DNA of 64,000 bases, taken from Jiangella endophytica (GTDB lineage: Bacteria; Actinomycetota; Actinomycetes; Jiangellales; Jiangellaceae). The translations under genes and the position numbers were made by a program. Shown piece after piece: positions 1-8,079 of this stretch. Below the pieces are notes generated by a model. It was given only the letters and a program-made list of their open reading frames with translations. It was not told the DNA's origin and searched no databases. Numbering within the stretch: the first letter of the stretch is position 1; the number at the start of each line of letters is the position of its first letter. The stretch covers positions 1 to 64,000 of the forward strand of contig NZ_QVAI01000026.1 of the NCBI RefSeq assembly GCF_003427025.1. The letters run 5' to 3'.

Positions 1-57
1 CGGGCGAGGCGGTTCGTGACGCGGGGGCGCGCCCGCACCGCCGGCGCGGGCGGTCAC
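1..57 (-). CDS. Possible start of the next gene of operon A (partial)
   Basis: A GTG at 55-57 overlaps the TGA of the LLM gene (54-56) as GTGA, the same arrangement that joins most genes in this operon. The reading frame stays open to the window edge and would begin VTARAGGAGAPPRH. Only 19 codons are visible, so no function can be given. Support comes from the operon pattern rather than from homology, and it could be untranslated 3' sequence. Confidence 0.35.
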   Translation of the reverse strand, partial: MTARAGGAGAPPRHEPPRP

Positions 58-1436
58 GACGGCCGGCGGTGGGCCGAGCCGGGATGCGTCGGGTCCGGGT
101 ACGGCGAGGCCGCGGCCGGGAAGATCCGCTCGCGCAGCGTCTCGCCCGCGCGGTAGGACTCGCGGACCAGCCCGCGCCGCCGCAGGACCGGCACGACGAG
201 TTCCACGAAGTCGCGCAGCGAGTCGAAGCTGACGTTCTGGCTCAGGTTGAAGCCGTCGATCTCGGCGCGAGCGGCCACCCGTTCCAGGGCGGTCGCGACC
301 TCCTCCGGACCACCGACGATCCGGAAGTCGCTCGGCCCGCTCCGGCGCGGCACCGGCTTCGACTGGAGGTCGCGGACGGTCTGGCCGGGCCGCCAGCCGC
401 GGATGAGCATCCGGTACCCGTGGTCCTTGCGCTTGATGATGTCCTCGACCAGTTCGCCGGGGTCGTAGCGGTCCAGTTCCGGCATGCGGCGGGGCTGGGC
501 CAGCACCTCGCGCGGCGTGCGGTGGCGGTCGTACTCGGATGCCTTCGCGGCCGCTTCGTCCGCCGTCCGGCCCACGACCACGTCGACGCTGGTGACGAAC
601 GCGATGCGGTCGGCCCGGCGGCCGTACTCGCCCGCCTGCTGCCGGACCGCCCGCACGTTCTCGCGCACCTCGTCCGCGGTCCAGCCGCCGACGAACACCA
701 CCTCGGCGTGGCGCGCGGCGAAGCTCAGACCGCGCAGGGATGTCCCGGCCTGGAAGAGGACCGGGAGCCGCTGCGGTGTCGGCGCGACCAGGTGCGGGCC
801 CTTCACCGCGAACCGCGGTCCGCGATGGTCGATGTAGTGCACCTTCGCCGGGTCGGTGAAGACGCGCCGCTCGCGGTCCAGCATGACGGCGCCGTCGTCC
901 CAGGAGCCGAGCAGCAACCGGTACAGGACCTCCAGGTACTCGTCGGCGATCGCGTACCGCTCGTCGTGCTCGATCTGCTCGTCCAAGCCGAAGTTCTCGG
1001 CGGCGTTCTTCAGGTACGAGGTGACGATGTTCCAGCCGATCCGGCCCCGCGAGAGCGCATCGAGCGTGGCGAGACGGCGGGCGAACGGGAACGGCGGCTC
1101 GTAGGTGGTGGAGAACGTTGCGACCAGTCCGAGGTGGTCGGTGACATCGGCGAGCGCGCCGAGCACGATCAGCGGATCGAGCGCCGGCACCTGGAACGCC
1201 TCGCGAACCGCGGTGTCGAGGCCGTCGGCGAAGACGTCGTAGGTACCCAGCACGTCGGCGAGGAACAGCTGGTCGAACGTCCCGTACTCCAGCAACTCGC
1301 CCAGCTCACGCCAGAAGCCGAGGTCGTCGACCCGGTGGCGTTGGTCGTTCGGGTGCGTCCACAGCCCGTGCGCCAGGTGTCCGGGCGTGGCCATCTCGAA
1401 CAGGCTGAGCAGCAGTGGCCGGTCCCGGTCAGCCAT
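54..1436 (-). CDS. LLM-class flavin-dependent monooxygenase (NtaA/SnaA/DszA type)
   Basis: This 460-residue protein has the features of the long (about 430-480 aa) NtaA/SnaA/DszA branch of the bacterial luciferase family. These enzymes use reduced FMN and O2 to oxidise small organic substrates such as sulfones or nitrilotriacetate. Visible landmarks are LFLADVLGTYD near residue 58, SRGRIGWNIVTS at about 129-140 (a flavin-site loop typical of the branch), AENFGLDE near 146, and VLFQAGTSLRG in the second half. The ATG at 1436 lies inside the end of the DszC-like gene (8-base overlap), so the two are translationally coupled. Together with the upstream importer this suggests an oxygenase for an imported organosulfur or similar compound. 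The substrate is not readable from sequence, and no flavin reductase gene is in view. Confidence 0.93.
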   Translation of the reverse strand: MADRDRPLLLSLFEMATPGHLAHGLWTHPNDQRHRVDDLGFWRELGELLEYGTFDQLFLADVLGTYDVFADGLDTAVREAFQVPALDPLIVLGALADVTDHLGLVATFSTTYEPPFPFARRLATLDALSRGRIGWNIVTSYLKNAAENFGLDEQIEHDERYAIADEYLEVLYRLLLGSWDDGAVMLDRERRVFTDPAKVHYIDHRGPRFAVKGPHLVAPTPQRLPVLFQAGTSLRGLSFAARHAEVVFVGGWTADEVRENVRAVRQQAGEYGRRADRIAFVTSVDVVVGRTADEAAAKASEYDRHRTPREVLAQPRRMPELDRYDPGELVEDIIKRKDHGYRMLIRGWRPGQTVRDLQSKPVPRRSGPSDFRIVGGPEEVATALERVAARAEIDGFNLSQNVSFDSLRDFVELVVPVLRRRGLVRESYRAGETLRERIFPAAASPYPDPTHPGSAHRRPS

Positions 1437-2691
1437 CCGCCGTGCCTGTCTCGTCGTCCGTCGTGACGGGCTCGGGCTTCGGGGGGAACGGTGGCGGCAG
1501 CTCGCCGTGCACCTCGAAGTGCCCGATCCCTCGCTGGCGCTGCAGCAGCGGGTTGTGCGTCGCGACGGTGCGGGCGTTGCGCCAGTGCCGGTCCAGCAGC
1601 CGCCCCCGTGCGGTCGTCGACGCGCCGCCGACCTCGAAGATGCGCGTCGTCACCTGCAGCACCAGCGGGATGACGGCGATCTGCGCGCGGTACACGTCGG
1701 CCTCGATGCGCTGGTAGCAGGCCGCGCCGGTCTCGCCGCGCAGCTTCGCCTCGTAGCCGAGGTCGATCCCGGCGGCAGCCTGGAGCACAGCCGCTTCCGC
1801 GGCGTACGCGAGACCGGACGCCTCCCCCAGCACGCTCTGCACCAGCGGGTCGTCCTTCGCGGCCGTCCCGTCGGCCGACACCCGGGTGCGGGCGGCGAGG
1901 TAGGCCGTCGCGTCGTCGACCGCCGCCCGGCCGATGCCGGCGAGGACCACCAGCAGGAACAGCTGGTAGAAGGCGGGCGTGTACCCGGGCTCGCGCTCCC
2001 CCCGGGTGTGCAGGCTGAGGTGCGCCCGGTCGACCGGCACGTCCGCGAACCGGGTGGTGCCGGTGCCGGTCAGCCGCTGGCCGAAGCCGTCCCAGTCGTC
2101 GAGGACGGTCACGCCGGGATCGTCGACGGCGACCGGGAAGTTCGCGTGCCCTTCGCCGTAGCGCGCAGTGGCGTTGATCAGGTCGGCGAAGATCGTGCCG
2201 GTGCTGTAGTACTTCTCGCCGTTCAGCACCAGGCCGCCGTCCGGGGTGTCGGTCAGCTCGCTCTTCGTGTCGAGCCAGTTGGCGTTGCCCACCTCGCTCT
2301 GGGCGTTGCCGACCACGATGCCGGTGACGGCACGTTCGGCCCAGTACCGCCGGGTCTGCTCGTCCGGTCTGGTCAGCCGCACCTCGAGGAAGGCGAAGTG
2401 GCCGCGCCAGATGTGCGCGACGTTGGAGTCGATGCGGGCGAGCTCGGCCAGCAGCCGGAACAGCTCGGCGGCGCTGGCTCCGGCGCCGCCGTACTGCTCC
2501 GGCACCCGCACCGATCCGAAGCCGGCGTCGCGCAGCCAGCGCACCTGCTCGACCGGCAGGGTCCGCTTCTCCTCCCGGTCGAGGACGTTCTCCCCGATCC
2601 GCGCAAACACCGGCCGGAATTGTTCGGCCAGGCGCTGATAGCGGTCCTCGCCCGCGGTGAACCGGTCCGTCGAGACGGTGTCGATCGTCAT
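1429..2691 (-). CDS. Acyl-CoA-dehydrogenase-fold flavin monooxygenase, DszC/SfnB-like
   Basis: The 420-residue product has the acyl-CoA dehydrogenase fold but matches the DszC/SfnB/XiaF-like oxygenase group better than true acyl-CoA dehydrogenases. The N-terminal helical part contains VPEQYGGAGAS (about 58-68). The middle holds NGEKYYSTGTIFAD followed by DDWDGFGQRLTGTGTTRF. The C-terminus carries LLDRHWRNARTVATHNPLL, the R-N-x-R-T motif common in DszC homologues. Such proteins use reduced flavin and O2 for sulfoxidation or N-oxidation, or act as flavin oxidases. The start at 2691 overlaps the ATPase stop as ATGA. Pairing with an LLM is the classic DszA/DszC-like or SfnB-like combination. A desulfonation or desulfurisation role is inferred; ordinary dehydrogenation of a side chain cannot be excluded. 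Confidence 0.9.
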   Translation of the reverse strand: MTIDTVSTDRFTAGEDRYQRLAEQFRPVFARIGENVLDREEKRTLPVEQVRWLRDAGFGSVRVPEQYGGAGASAAELFRLLAELARIDSNVAHIWRGHFAFLEVRLTRPDEQTRRYWAERAVTGIVVGNAQSEVGNANWLDTKSELTDTPDGGLVLNGEKYYSTGTIFADLINATARYGEGHANFPVAVDDPGVTVLDDWDGFGQRLTGTGTTRFADVPVDRAHLSLHTRGEREPGYTPAFYQLFLLVVLAGIGRAAVDDATAYLAARTRVSADGTAAKDDPLVQSVLGEASGLAYAAEAAVLQAAAGIDLGYEAKLRGETGAACYQRIEADVYRAQIAVIPLVLQVTTRIFEVGGASTTARGRLLDRHWRNARTVATHNPLLQRQRGIGHFEVHGELPPPFPPKPEPVTTDDETGTADG

Positions 2692-4337
2692 GTGTCCCTC
2701 CCCGCTGGCGTGCTCACGTGGAGTCGTGGCACGGCCGCCAGCAGTTCCTTCGTGTAGGGCTCGCGTGGTCGTGCGAAGACCTCCTCGGTCGGGCCGCGCT
2801 CGACGGTCCGGCCGTCCTTGAGCACCAGGACGTCGTCGCTCACGTGCCGGATCACCCCGAGGTCGTGTGAGATGAACAGCAGCGCCACGCCGGTCTCGCG
2901 CTGGATGTCGTCGAACAGGTCCAGGACCTGCGCCTGGATCGACACGTCCAACGCCGAGACCGGTTCGTCGCAGACGATGATCCGCGGCTCGAGCGCCAGG
3001 GCGCGGGCGATGGCGACGCGCTGCCGCTGCCCGCCGGACAGCCGGAGCGGGTGCCGGTCGAGGAACGTCGTCGCCAACCCGACCTGGTCGAGGAGCTCGC
3101 GGACCCGTCCGGCCCGGCTGCCACGACCGTCCACGCCCGCGGCGCCGACGGCCTCGGTGAGGATCCGCCTGACCGTGTGGCGCGGGTCGAACGAGCTCAG
3201 CGGATCCTGGTAGACGACCTGGATCTGCCGCCGCAGTTCGGCGGCCTCGCGACGGCCGGCGGTGGCCCAGCTGCGGCCGGCGACGGTGACCGCGCCGGCG
3301 TCCGGCTGCGTGGAGCCGAGCAGGATGCGGCCGGCGGTCGTCTTGCCGGAGCCCGACTCACCGACCAGGCCGAGCGTGCGGCCGGACTCGAGCCGCAGGG
3401 ACAGGTCGTCGACGGCGACCAGCGGCGTCCCGCCCGGCAGCCGGAACGTCTTCGTCACGCCGGCCAGCTCGGCCACCACGGTGCGCGTCGCCGGAGCCGG
3501 CGAGGCGGCGACCGGAGGGCGCCACGACCACAGCCGCTCGCCCTTGGTCCGCTCCGAGGGGACGGAGGCGAGCAGCGTCCTGGTGTAGTCGTGCCGCGGG
3601 TCCGCGAACAGCCGCGCCGTCGGTCCTTCCTCGACGATCCGGCCGTCGTTCATCACCAGGACGCGGTCGGCGATCCGGGCGACCACGGCGAGGTCGTGCG
3701 TGATGAACAGCAGGGTGTGGCCCTCGTCGCGCAGTTGCTCCAGCAGCCGCAGGATCTGCGCCTGGATGGTCACGTCGAGAGCCGTCGTCGGCTCGTCGAG
3801 GATCAGGAACGACGGCTGGGCGGCGATGGCGCTGGCGATGAGCGCGCGTTGCCGCAGCCCGCCGGAGAGCTCGTGCGGGAACTGGTGCCGACGCAGCTCG
3901 GGCTCGGGCACGCCGACGCTGCTCAGGAGCGCCAGGACCTCCTGCTGCCTACGCTCCTTCGGCCAGCCGAAGTGCGCACGGATCGGCTCCTCGATCTCCT
4001 TCGCCACCGTCCGCAGCGGGTCGAGGGAGACCAGCGCGTCCTGCAGCACGAAGCCGATCTCGCGGCCCCGGATCGAGCGCCAGTCCCGGGTGGCCAGCGA
4101 GAGCAGGTCACGGCCGCCGAAGCGCAGGCCGTCGGCCCGCACTTCCGACCGGTCACCGGTCAGCCCGACGATCGTGCGCGCGGTGACGCTCTTCCCCGAG
4201 CCCGACTCGCCGACGATCGCCACCGACTCGCCGCGCTGGACCTGGAACGAGATGCCCTTCACCACCTCGTCGCCGGCACCGCGGCCGAACGAGACCGACA
4301 GGCGCCGGACGTCGAGCAGTGCCTCGGGTGCGTTCAT
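2688..4337 (-). CDS. Dipeptide/nickel-type ABC importer ATPase, fused double domain
   Basis: This 549-residue protein carries two complete ABC ATPase domains in tandem, like a DppD-DppF fusion. Domain 1 has Walker A GESGSGKS at 43-50, signature LSGGLRQR and Walker B LILDEPTTALD. Domain 2 has Walker A GESGSGKT, signature LSGGQRQR and Walker B IIVCDEPVSALD. Each domain ends with the YTRTLLASVP or YTKELLAAVP tail of the oligopeptide family. It would energise the two permeases encoded next to it. I chose ATG 4337 because it overlaps the permease stop as ATGA and directly precedes the conserved N-terminus; the frame is open further upstream but that part runs inside the permease gene and looks non-coding. 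Both domains appear catalytically intact. Confidence 0.95.
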   Translation of the reverse strand: MNAPEALLDVRRLSVSFGRGAGDEVVKGISFQVQRGESVAIVGESGSGKSVTARTIVGLTGDRSEVRADGLRFGGRDLLSLATRDWRSIRGREIGFVLQDALVSLDPLRTVAKEIEEPIRAHFGWPKERRQQEVLALLSSVGVPEPELRRHQFPHELSGGLRQRALIASAIAAQPSFLILDEPTTALDVTIQAQILRLLEQLRDEGHTLLFITHDLAVVARIADRVLVMNDGRIVEEGPTARLFADPRHDYTRTLLASVPSERTKGERLWSWRPPVAASPAPATRTVVAELAGVTKTFRLPGGTPLVAVDDLSLRLESGRTLGLVGESGSGKTTAGRILLGSTQPDAGAVTVAGRSWATAGRREAAELRRQIQVVYQDPLSSFDPRHTVRRILTEAVGAAGVDGRGSRAGRVRELLDQVGLATTFLDRHPLRLSGGQRQRVAIARALALEPRIIVCDEPVSALDVSIQAQVLDLFDDIQRETGVALLFISHDLGVIRHVSDDVLVLKDGRTVERGPTEEVFARPREPYTKELLAAVPRLHVSTPAGRDT

Positions 4338-5245
4338 CCGGTCCGCCCTTCGACCCGGGCCTGCAACTGCCGGCCCATCGTGGTGGTGCTGATGACCAGT
4401 GCCGTGATCGCCAGGCCCGGGAACGCTCCGTACCACCAGGCGAGCTCCAGGTAGTTCCTGGACACCGACAGCATCGAGCCCCATTCCGGTGTCGGCGGCG
4501 AGACCCCGAGACCCAGGAAGCTGAGCCCGGCCCCGGCCAGCGTGGCCGTGCCGATGCCGATCGTGGCCAGCACGATCACCGGCCGGATCGCGTTGGGCAA
4601 CACGTGCCCGGTGACGATGCGCCGGCGGTTCAGTCCGATGCCGCGGGCCGCCTCGACGTACCCGGACCGCCGGACGGCCAGGGTCTGGCCGCGGATCAGC
4701 CGGGCATAGTTGGGGATGCCGGCGATGCCGATGGCCAGGACGACGTTGAGGGTGCCGCCGCCGAACACGGCGATGATCAGCAGGGCGAGCAGCAGCTCCG
4801 GGAAGGCGAGCGACACGTCGGTCAGCCGCATGAGCAGACCGTCGAGCAGGCGGTTCCCGAGTCCGGCGATCACCCCGACGACGCTTCCGACACCGACCGC
4901 GATGGCCGTGGCCCCGACGCCGAGGAGCACCGCGTTCCGGGCGCCGTGCACCAGCCGGCTGGCGATGTCTCGGCCCGACTCGTCGGTGCCGAACACGTGC
5001 TCGGCGCTGGGCGGGGCCAGGACCGCGGCGAGGTCGGTCGCCAGCGGATCATGCGGCGCCAGCAGGCTCGGCGCGACGGCGGCGAGTGCGATCAGGCCGA
5101 GCACCGCGGCCGATACCCAGAACGCCCAGCCGAAGCCGCGACGCGACCCCGCCGTCCACCGGCGTCCCGGGACGGCCACCGTGCCGGCGAGGACCGCCGC
5201 CGGCGGCGGCTCGGCCGCCTCCGTGACCTCCGGGGTCGCGCTCAC
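4334..5245 (-). CDS. Dpp/Opp-type ABC permease (DppC-like)
   Basis: The 303-residue membrane protein belongs to the DppC/OppC permease group. A hydrophilic, proline-rich N-terminal tail of about 30 residues is followed by one membrane segment and then the family motif around VFGTDESGRDIASRLVHGAR. Further membrane segments flank the EAA cytoplasmic loop YVEAARGIGLNRRRIVTGHV, which contacts the ATPase. The protein ends in the usual LSFLGLGVSPPTPEWGSML region. It starts at GTG 5245, overlapping the stop of the partner permease as GTGA, and its own stop overlaps the ATPase start. It forms the membrane channel together with the DppB-like protein. Substrate could be peptides, nickel or another small solute. 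Confidence 0.94.
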   Translation of the reverse strand: MSATPEVTEAAEPPPAAVLAGTVAVPGRRWTAGSRRGFGWAFWVSAAVLGLIALAAVAPSLLAPHDPLATDLAAVLAPPSAEHVFGTDESGRDIASRLVHGARNAVLLGVGATAIAVGVGSVVGVIAGLGNRLLDGLLMRLTDVSLAFPELLLALLIIAVFGGGTLNVVLAIGIAGIPNYARLIRGQTLAVRRSGYVEAARGIGLNRRRIVTGHVLPNAIRPVIVLATIGIGTATLAGAGLSFLGLGVSPPTPEWGSMLSVSRNYLELAWWYGAFPGLAITALVISTTTMGRQLQARVEGRTG

Positions 5246-6210
5246 GCCGTCACCTCGCTCCTGAGCCGAGGGTCGATGAGCGGGTAGACGACATCGACCA
5301 GGAAGTTCACGACGACGTACGCCAGCGCCGCCAGCAGCACCAGCCCCAGGACCAGCGGGACGTCGTTGGCGGTGACCGCGGTGACCAGGACACGGCCCAC
5401 CCCCTGCCGGCTGAACAGCGTCTCCGCGATCACCGCGCCACCCAGCAGCCCGCCGACCAGGAAACCGGTCAGCGTGGTCAGCGGGATGAGGGCGTGACGT
5501 AGCGCGTGCCGCAGCCGGACGGCGGCCTCGCTCAGGCCACGCGTGCGCGCCGTCAGGACGAACGGCTCGTCCAGCGTGTCCTCCAGGCCGTTGCGGAGCA
5601 CCTGGATCAGCGGCGGGGCGGCGCCCACCGCGATGGTCAGCGCGGGCAGGACCAGTGTCTGCCAGCCGCCGCTCCCGATGGCCGGCAGCCAGCCGAGCCG
5701 GAACGAGAACACCGTCAGCAGCACGATCCCCACCCAGAAGCCGGGCGCGGAGATGAAGAACAGCTCGACCACCGAGGAGACACCACGACCGAACCGCCGC
5801 TTCGCCGTGAGCAGCGACACGGCGAACGCCAGCACCAGCGTGGTCGCGAACGCGGCGGCCGCCAGCTGGACCGTGGGGCCGAGCTGATCCGCGATGAGCG
5901 TCGTCACCGGCTGTTGCCGCTGGTACGACGTCCCCAGGTCGCCCCGGACGAGCTGGCCGAGGTACTCCAGGTACTGCTGGTACAGCGGCTGGTCGAAGCC
6001 GTAGGTCTCCCGGATGGCCGCCACCTGCTCCGCACTCAGGCTCACCTGGTCCGGATTCCCGGCGATGGCGTACACGGGATCGCCGGGAAGCACGTACAGC
6101 GCGAGGAAGCCGAGCGTCGCCGCTCCGAAGAGAACGCCGACGCCGGCCAGCGCCCGCGCGCCGATGCGGCGCAGGTACGGCCGCACGGTCCTGCCGCGGG
6201 CCTGCGTCAC
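5242..6210 (-). CDS. Dpp/Opp-type ABC permease (DppB-like)
   Basis: This 322-residue permease has the DppB/OppB pattern. An N-terminal membrane segment ends in LYVLPGDPVYAIAG, then comes the long periplasmic segment with YGFDQPLYQQYLEYLGQLVRGDLGTSYQ. The EAA-loop region is FVLTARTRGLSEAAVRLRHALRHALIP, and the C-terminus is FLVDVVYPLIDPRLR. I place the start at GTG 6210, which overlaps the lipoprotein stop as GTGA. The frame is open for more than 400 codons upstream but that stretch lies inside the lipoprotein gene and is a shadow. It pairs with the DppC-like subunit. Confidence 0.93.
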   Translation of the reverse strand: MTQARGRTVRPYLRRIGARALAGVGVLFGAATLGFLALYVLPGDPVYAIAGNPDQVSLSAEQVAAIRETYGFDQPLYQQYLEYLGQLVRGDLGTSYQRQQPVTTLIADQLGPTVQLAAAAFATTLVLAFAVSLLTAKRRFGRGVSSVVELFFISAPGFWVGIVLLTVFSFRLGWLPAIGSGGWQTLVLPALTIAVGAAPPLIQVLRNGLEDTLDEPFVLTARTRGLSEAAVRLRHALRHALIPLTTLTGFLVGGLLGGAVIAETLFSRQGVGRVLVTAVTANDVPLVLGLVLLAALAYVVVNFLVDVVYPLIDPRLRSEVTA

Positions 6211-7862
6211 CCCGTGGCGTCCTTCCAGGTGTTGTAGAACCACAGATTCCCGTAGGCCCGGTCGAAGGCGATGTCGTGCACGTAGTCGTGGTACGACACC
6301 AGCGATGGCCGGTAGTAGAGCGGGATCGACGGGACGATCTCGGTCAGCCGCTCCTGCGCCTGGGCGTACAGACCGGCCCGCTCCTCGGTGTCGGTGGTGC
6401 TCCGGCCCTGCGAGATCAGCTGGTCCAGCTCGGCGTCGGCGGTGAAGGTCTGGTTGGTGCCACGGCGCTCGGGGGTGGTGATCTCCGACGAGTGGTACTT
6501 GATGAACAGCACGTCGGCGGTGTTCGTCGTCCAGATGCCGGCGCTGAGGTGGTGCCCGCCGTCGGCGACGATCTGCTGCTGCTGGTCGTCGGAGAGGACC
6601 TCGATGACGACCTCCACGCCGACCGCCTTGAGCTGCGACTGCGCCAGCTCGACGATCTGGTTCGCCTGGGTGACGTCGCCAAGTGTCGGGAAGTACAGCG
6701 ACAGGCGCCGGCCGTCCCGCACGCGGTAGCCCTCGGCGTCGCGCTCGGTCCAGCCGGCCTCGTCGAGGAACTCGTTCGCCTGGTCGACGTCGTACGCGAA
6801 CTCGGCGTTGGTGTTCTCGACGTACGCCGGAGTGGACGGCACGAGGAAGCCGTCGGCGACCTCCCACTCGCCGAAGGACACAGTCTCGACGATGGCTTCC
6901 CGGTCGAGTGCGGCGAAGACGCCCTTGCGTACCAGTACGTCGTCCAGCGGCGGGTTCGACTCGTTCAGCCAGAGCGCGTACGGGTGACCCGGCCGGTCGA
7001 ACTTGACGAACTCGAGGTTCTCGCTGTCGCGTACGGACTGCGCGTTCTGCGGCGGCGTCCAGTCGATGAGGTCGACGTCGCCGGCGACCAGCGCGTTGTA
7101 GCGGACGCTGTCCTCGGCGATGAAGTTGATCTCCAGGCCGTCCAGGTAGGCCGGCCCGGTGTGCGTGGCGCCGGACTCGGGCGCCCAGTCGTAGTCGTCG
7201 TAGCGCTCGTAGACGATCTTCTCGCCCTTGGTCCAGCTGACGAACCGGAACGGCCCGGACCCGATGGGGTTCTCCGCGACGGTCTCCGGCGCCTCGGCGA
7301 GCTGCTGGGGCGAGATGATCCCGAGATAGCCCTGGGCAAGCACGCTGAGGAACGCCGAGTAGGGCTCGCTGAGCGTCACCTCGAGCGTGAGATCGTCGAT
7401 CACCTCCGAGCTCTGGTAGGGCGCGAGGTACGAGCCGGCGAGCACGGCCTGGGTCGCCGGGTCGAGGGCATGCTCGAAGTTGAGCTTGAGGCCTTCGGCG
7501 GTCCACTCGGCGCCGTCGTGGAACGTGACGCCGTCGCGCAGGTGGAACGTGTACGTCAACCCGTCGTCGGAGATGTCGGCCGATTCGGCCAGCAGCCCCT
7601 CCAGCTCACCGTCCTCGGTCTGCCAGAACAGCGTGTCGAAGATCGGGCGGAAGATCAGCGGATCGTTGGAGTTTCCCTGCGACTGCGGGTCGAGTTTGGT
7701 CGGTTCCCAGGCGTTGAGCGCGACCTTGAGCACGCCGCCGGACACCGGCTGCGCGTCCGCGCTCTGCTCGCTCGCCGGCGTGGTCGAACCGCCGCAGGCC
7801 GCCGCGGCCGCGACGATCGCCAGGCCGGCCAGGACGCCGCCGGCCCTCTTCAGTGCTGCCAT
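6207..7862 (-). CDS. Extracellular solute-binding lipoprotein, family 5 (DppA-like)
   Basis: The 551-residue protein begins with a lipoprotein signal: basic MAALKR, a hydrophobic stretch, and the lipobox AAAC with the lipidated cysteine at residue 23. The mature part has the family 5 order: GGVLKVALNAWEPTKLDPQ, then LTYTFHLRDGVTFHDGAEWTAEGLKLNFE, then NPIGSGPFRFVSWTKGEKIVYERYDDYDW. It would be anchored outside the membrane and deliver substrate to the permeases. I chose ATG 7862 because it directly precedes the signal peptide; longer in-frame starts up to 7988 would bury the signal and run into the leader region. As the first large gene it is the one whose expression the upstream leader peptide and hairpin would set. 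Confidence 0.94.
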   Translation of the reverse strand: MAALKRAGGVLAGLAIVAAAAACGGSTTPASEQSADAQPVSGGVLKVALNAWEPTKLDPQSQGNSNDPLIFRPIFDTLFWQTEDGELEGLLAESADISDDGLTYTFHLRDGVTFHDGAEWTAEGLKLNFEHALDPATQAVLAGSYLAPYQSSEVIDDLTLEVTLSEPYSAFLSVLAQGYLGIISPQQLAEAPETVAENPIGSGPFRFVSWTKGEKIVYERYDDYDWAPESGATHTGPAYLDGLEINFIAEDSVRYNALVAGDVDLIDWTPPQNAQSVRDSENLEFVKFDRPGHPYALWLNESNPPLDDVLVRKGVFAALDREAIVETVSFGEWEVADGFLVPSTPAYVENTNAEFAYDVDQANEFLDEAGWTERDAEGYRVRDGRRLSLYFPTLGDVTQANQIVELAQSQLKAVGVEVVIEVLSDDQQQQIVADGGHHLSAGIWTTNTADVLFIKYHSSEITTPERRGTNQTFTADAELDQLISQGRSTTDTEERAGLYAQAQERLTEIVPSIPLYYRPSLVSYHDYVHDIAFDRAYGNLWFYNTWKDATG

Positions 7863-7914
7863 GTGGACTCCGTGTGCTCTCGGGTGTGGATGGGGTCGCA
7901 TGCTGACGCCCGGC

Positions 7915-7934
7915 TGCGGGGACCAGGTCCCGCA
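7915..7934 (-). promoter_or_regulatory. Hairpin between leader peptide and lipoprotein gene (candidate attenuator)
   Basis: TGCGGGGACCAGGTCCCGCA on the plus strand is a near-perfect inverted repeat with one extra G, and it folds just as well as RNA from the minus strand. It lies 29 bases after the leader-peptide stop and about 52 bases before the lipoprotein ATG. That is where a transcription- or translation-attenuating structure would be expected. There is no uridine run, so it is not a classical intrinsic terminator. The attenuator role is inferred from position only. Confidence 0.5.
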
Positions 7935-7963
7935 TCCGGCTGAGGTCTGTTCGAAAGAGGAGG

Positions 7964-8059
7964 TCAGACGTCCGTCGGGACCCGACACAGCAGGCTCGCG
8001 ACGCGCATCAGATCGACGTGGCGTCGCTGGGTGAGGAACGGGGCGAGCATGCTGCCCAT
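7964..8059 (-). CDS. Leader peptide with RRHVDLMRVxSxxC motif, upstream of operon A
   Basis: A 31-codon ORF starts at ATG 8059, with an alternative in-frame ATG at 8050. It contains QRRHVDLMRVASLLCR and ends shortly after at TGA 7964-7966. From memory, actinomycete genomes carry many short ORFs with the pattern R-x-H-[VI]-D-L-x-R-V-x-S-x-x-C, annotated as putative leader peptides ahead of sulfur-compound transport and metabolism operons. This one fits the pattern closely. The single cysteine codon (TGT) at residue 25 lies near the end, where ribosome stalling at low cysteinyl-tRNA could alter folding of the downstream hairpin. No strong ribosome site precedes ATG 8059, which sits only 3 bases from the inverted repeat at 8063-8079, so translation could be from a leaderless transcript. 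The peptide match is seen; cysteine-responsive control is inferred. Confidence 0.72.
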   Translation of the reverse strand: MGSMLAPFLTQRRHVDLMRVASLLCRVPTDV

Positions 8060-8062
8060 TTT

Positions 8063-8079
8063 CCTACTGGATCAGTAGG
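8063..8079. promoter_or_regulatory. Inverted repeat CCTACT-N5-AGTAGG, copy 1
   Basis: CCTACTGGATCAGTAGG is a 6+5+6 inverted repeat in AT-rich flanks (TTTT on each side). It lies 3 bases upstream of the leader-peptide ATG of operon A and overlaps the stop codon of the divergent-side flavoenzyme gene (8072-8074). Very similar sites occur at 9285-9301 and 60920-60936. Its position at the likely promoter of the leader peptide suggests an operator. The binding protein is unknown. Confidence 0.6.

Noticed and set aside
69-1466. Long plus-strand open frame opposite the first LLM gene, and many similar frames across the window
   Set aside because: In very GC-rich DNA the strand opposite a real gene often stays open. 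These frames are rich in R, A, G and P, lack domains, and lie wholly opposite clear genes.
8063-8079. Inverted-repeat copy 1 read as a terminator of the amine-oxidase gene
   Set aside because: The stem is only six AT-containing pairs, and nearly identical copies at 9285 and 60920 sit at promoter positions, which fits an operator better. A minor terminator effect cannot be excluded.
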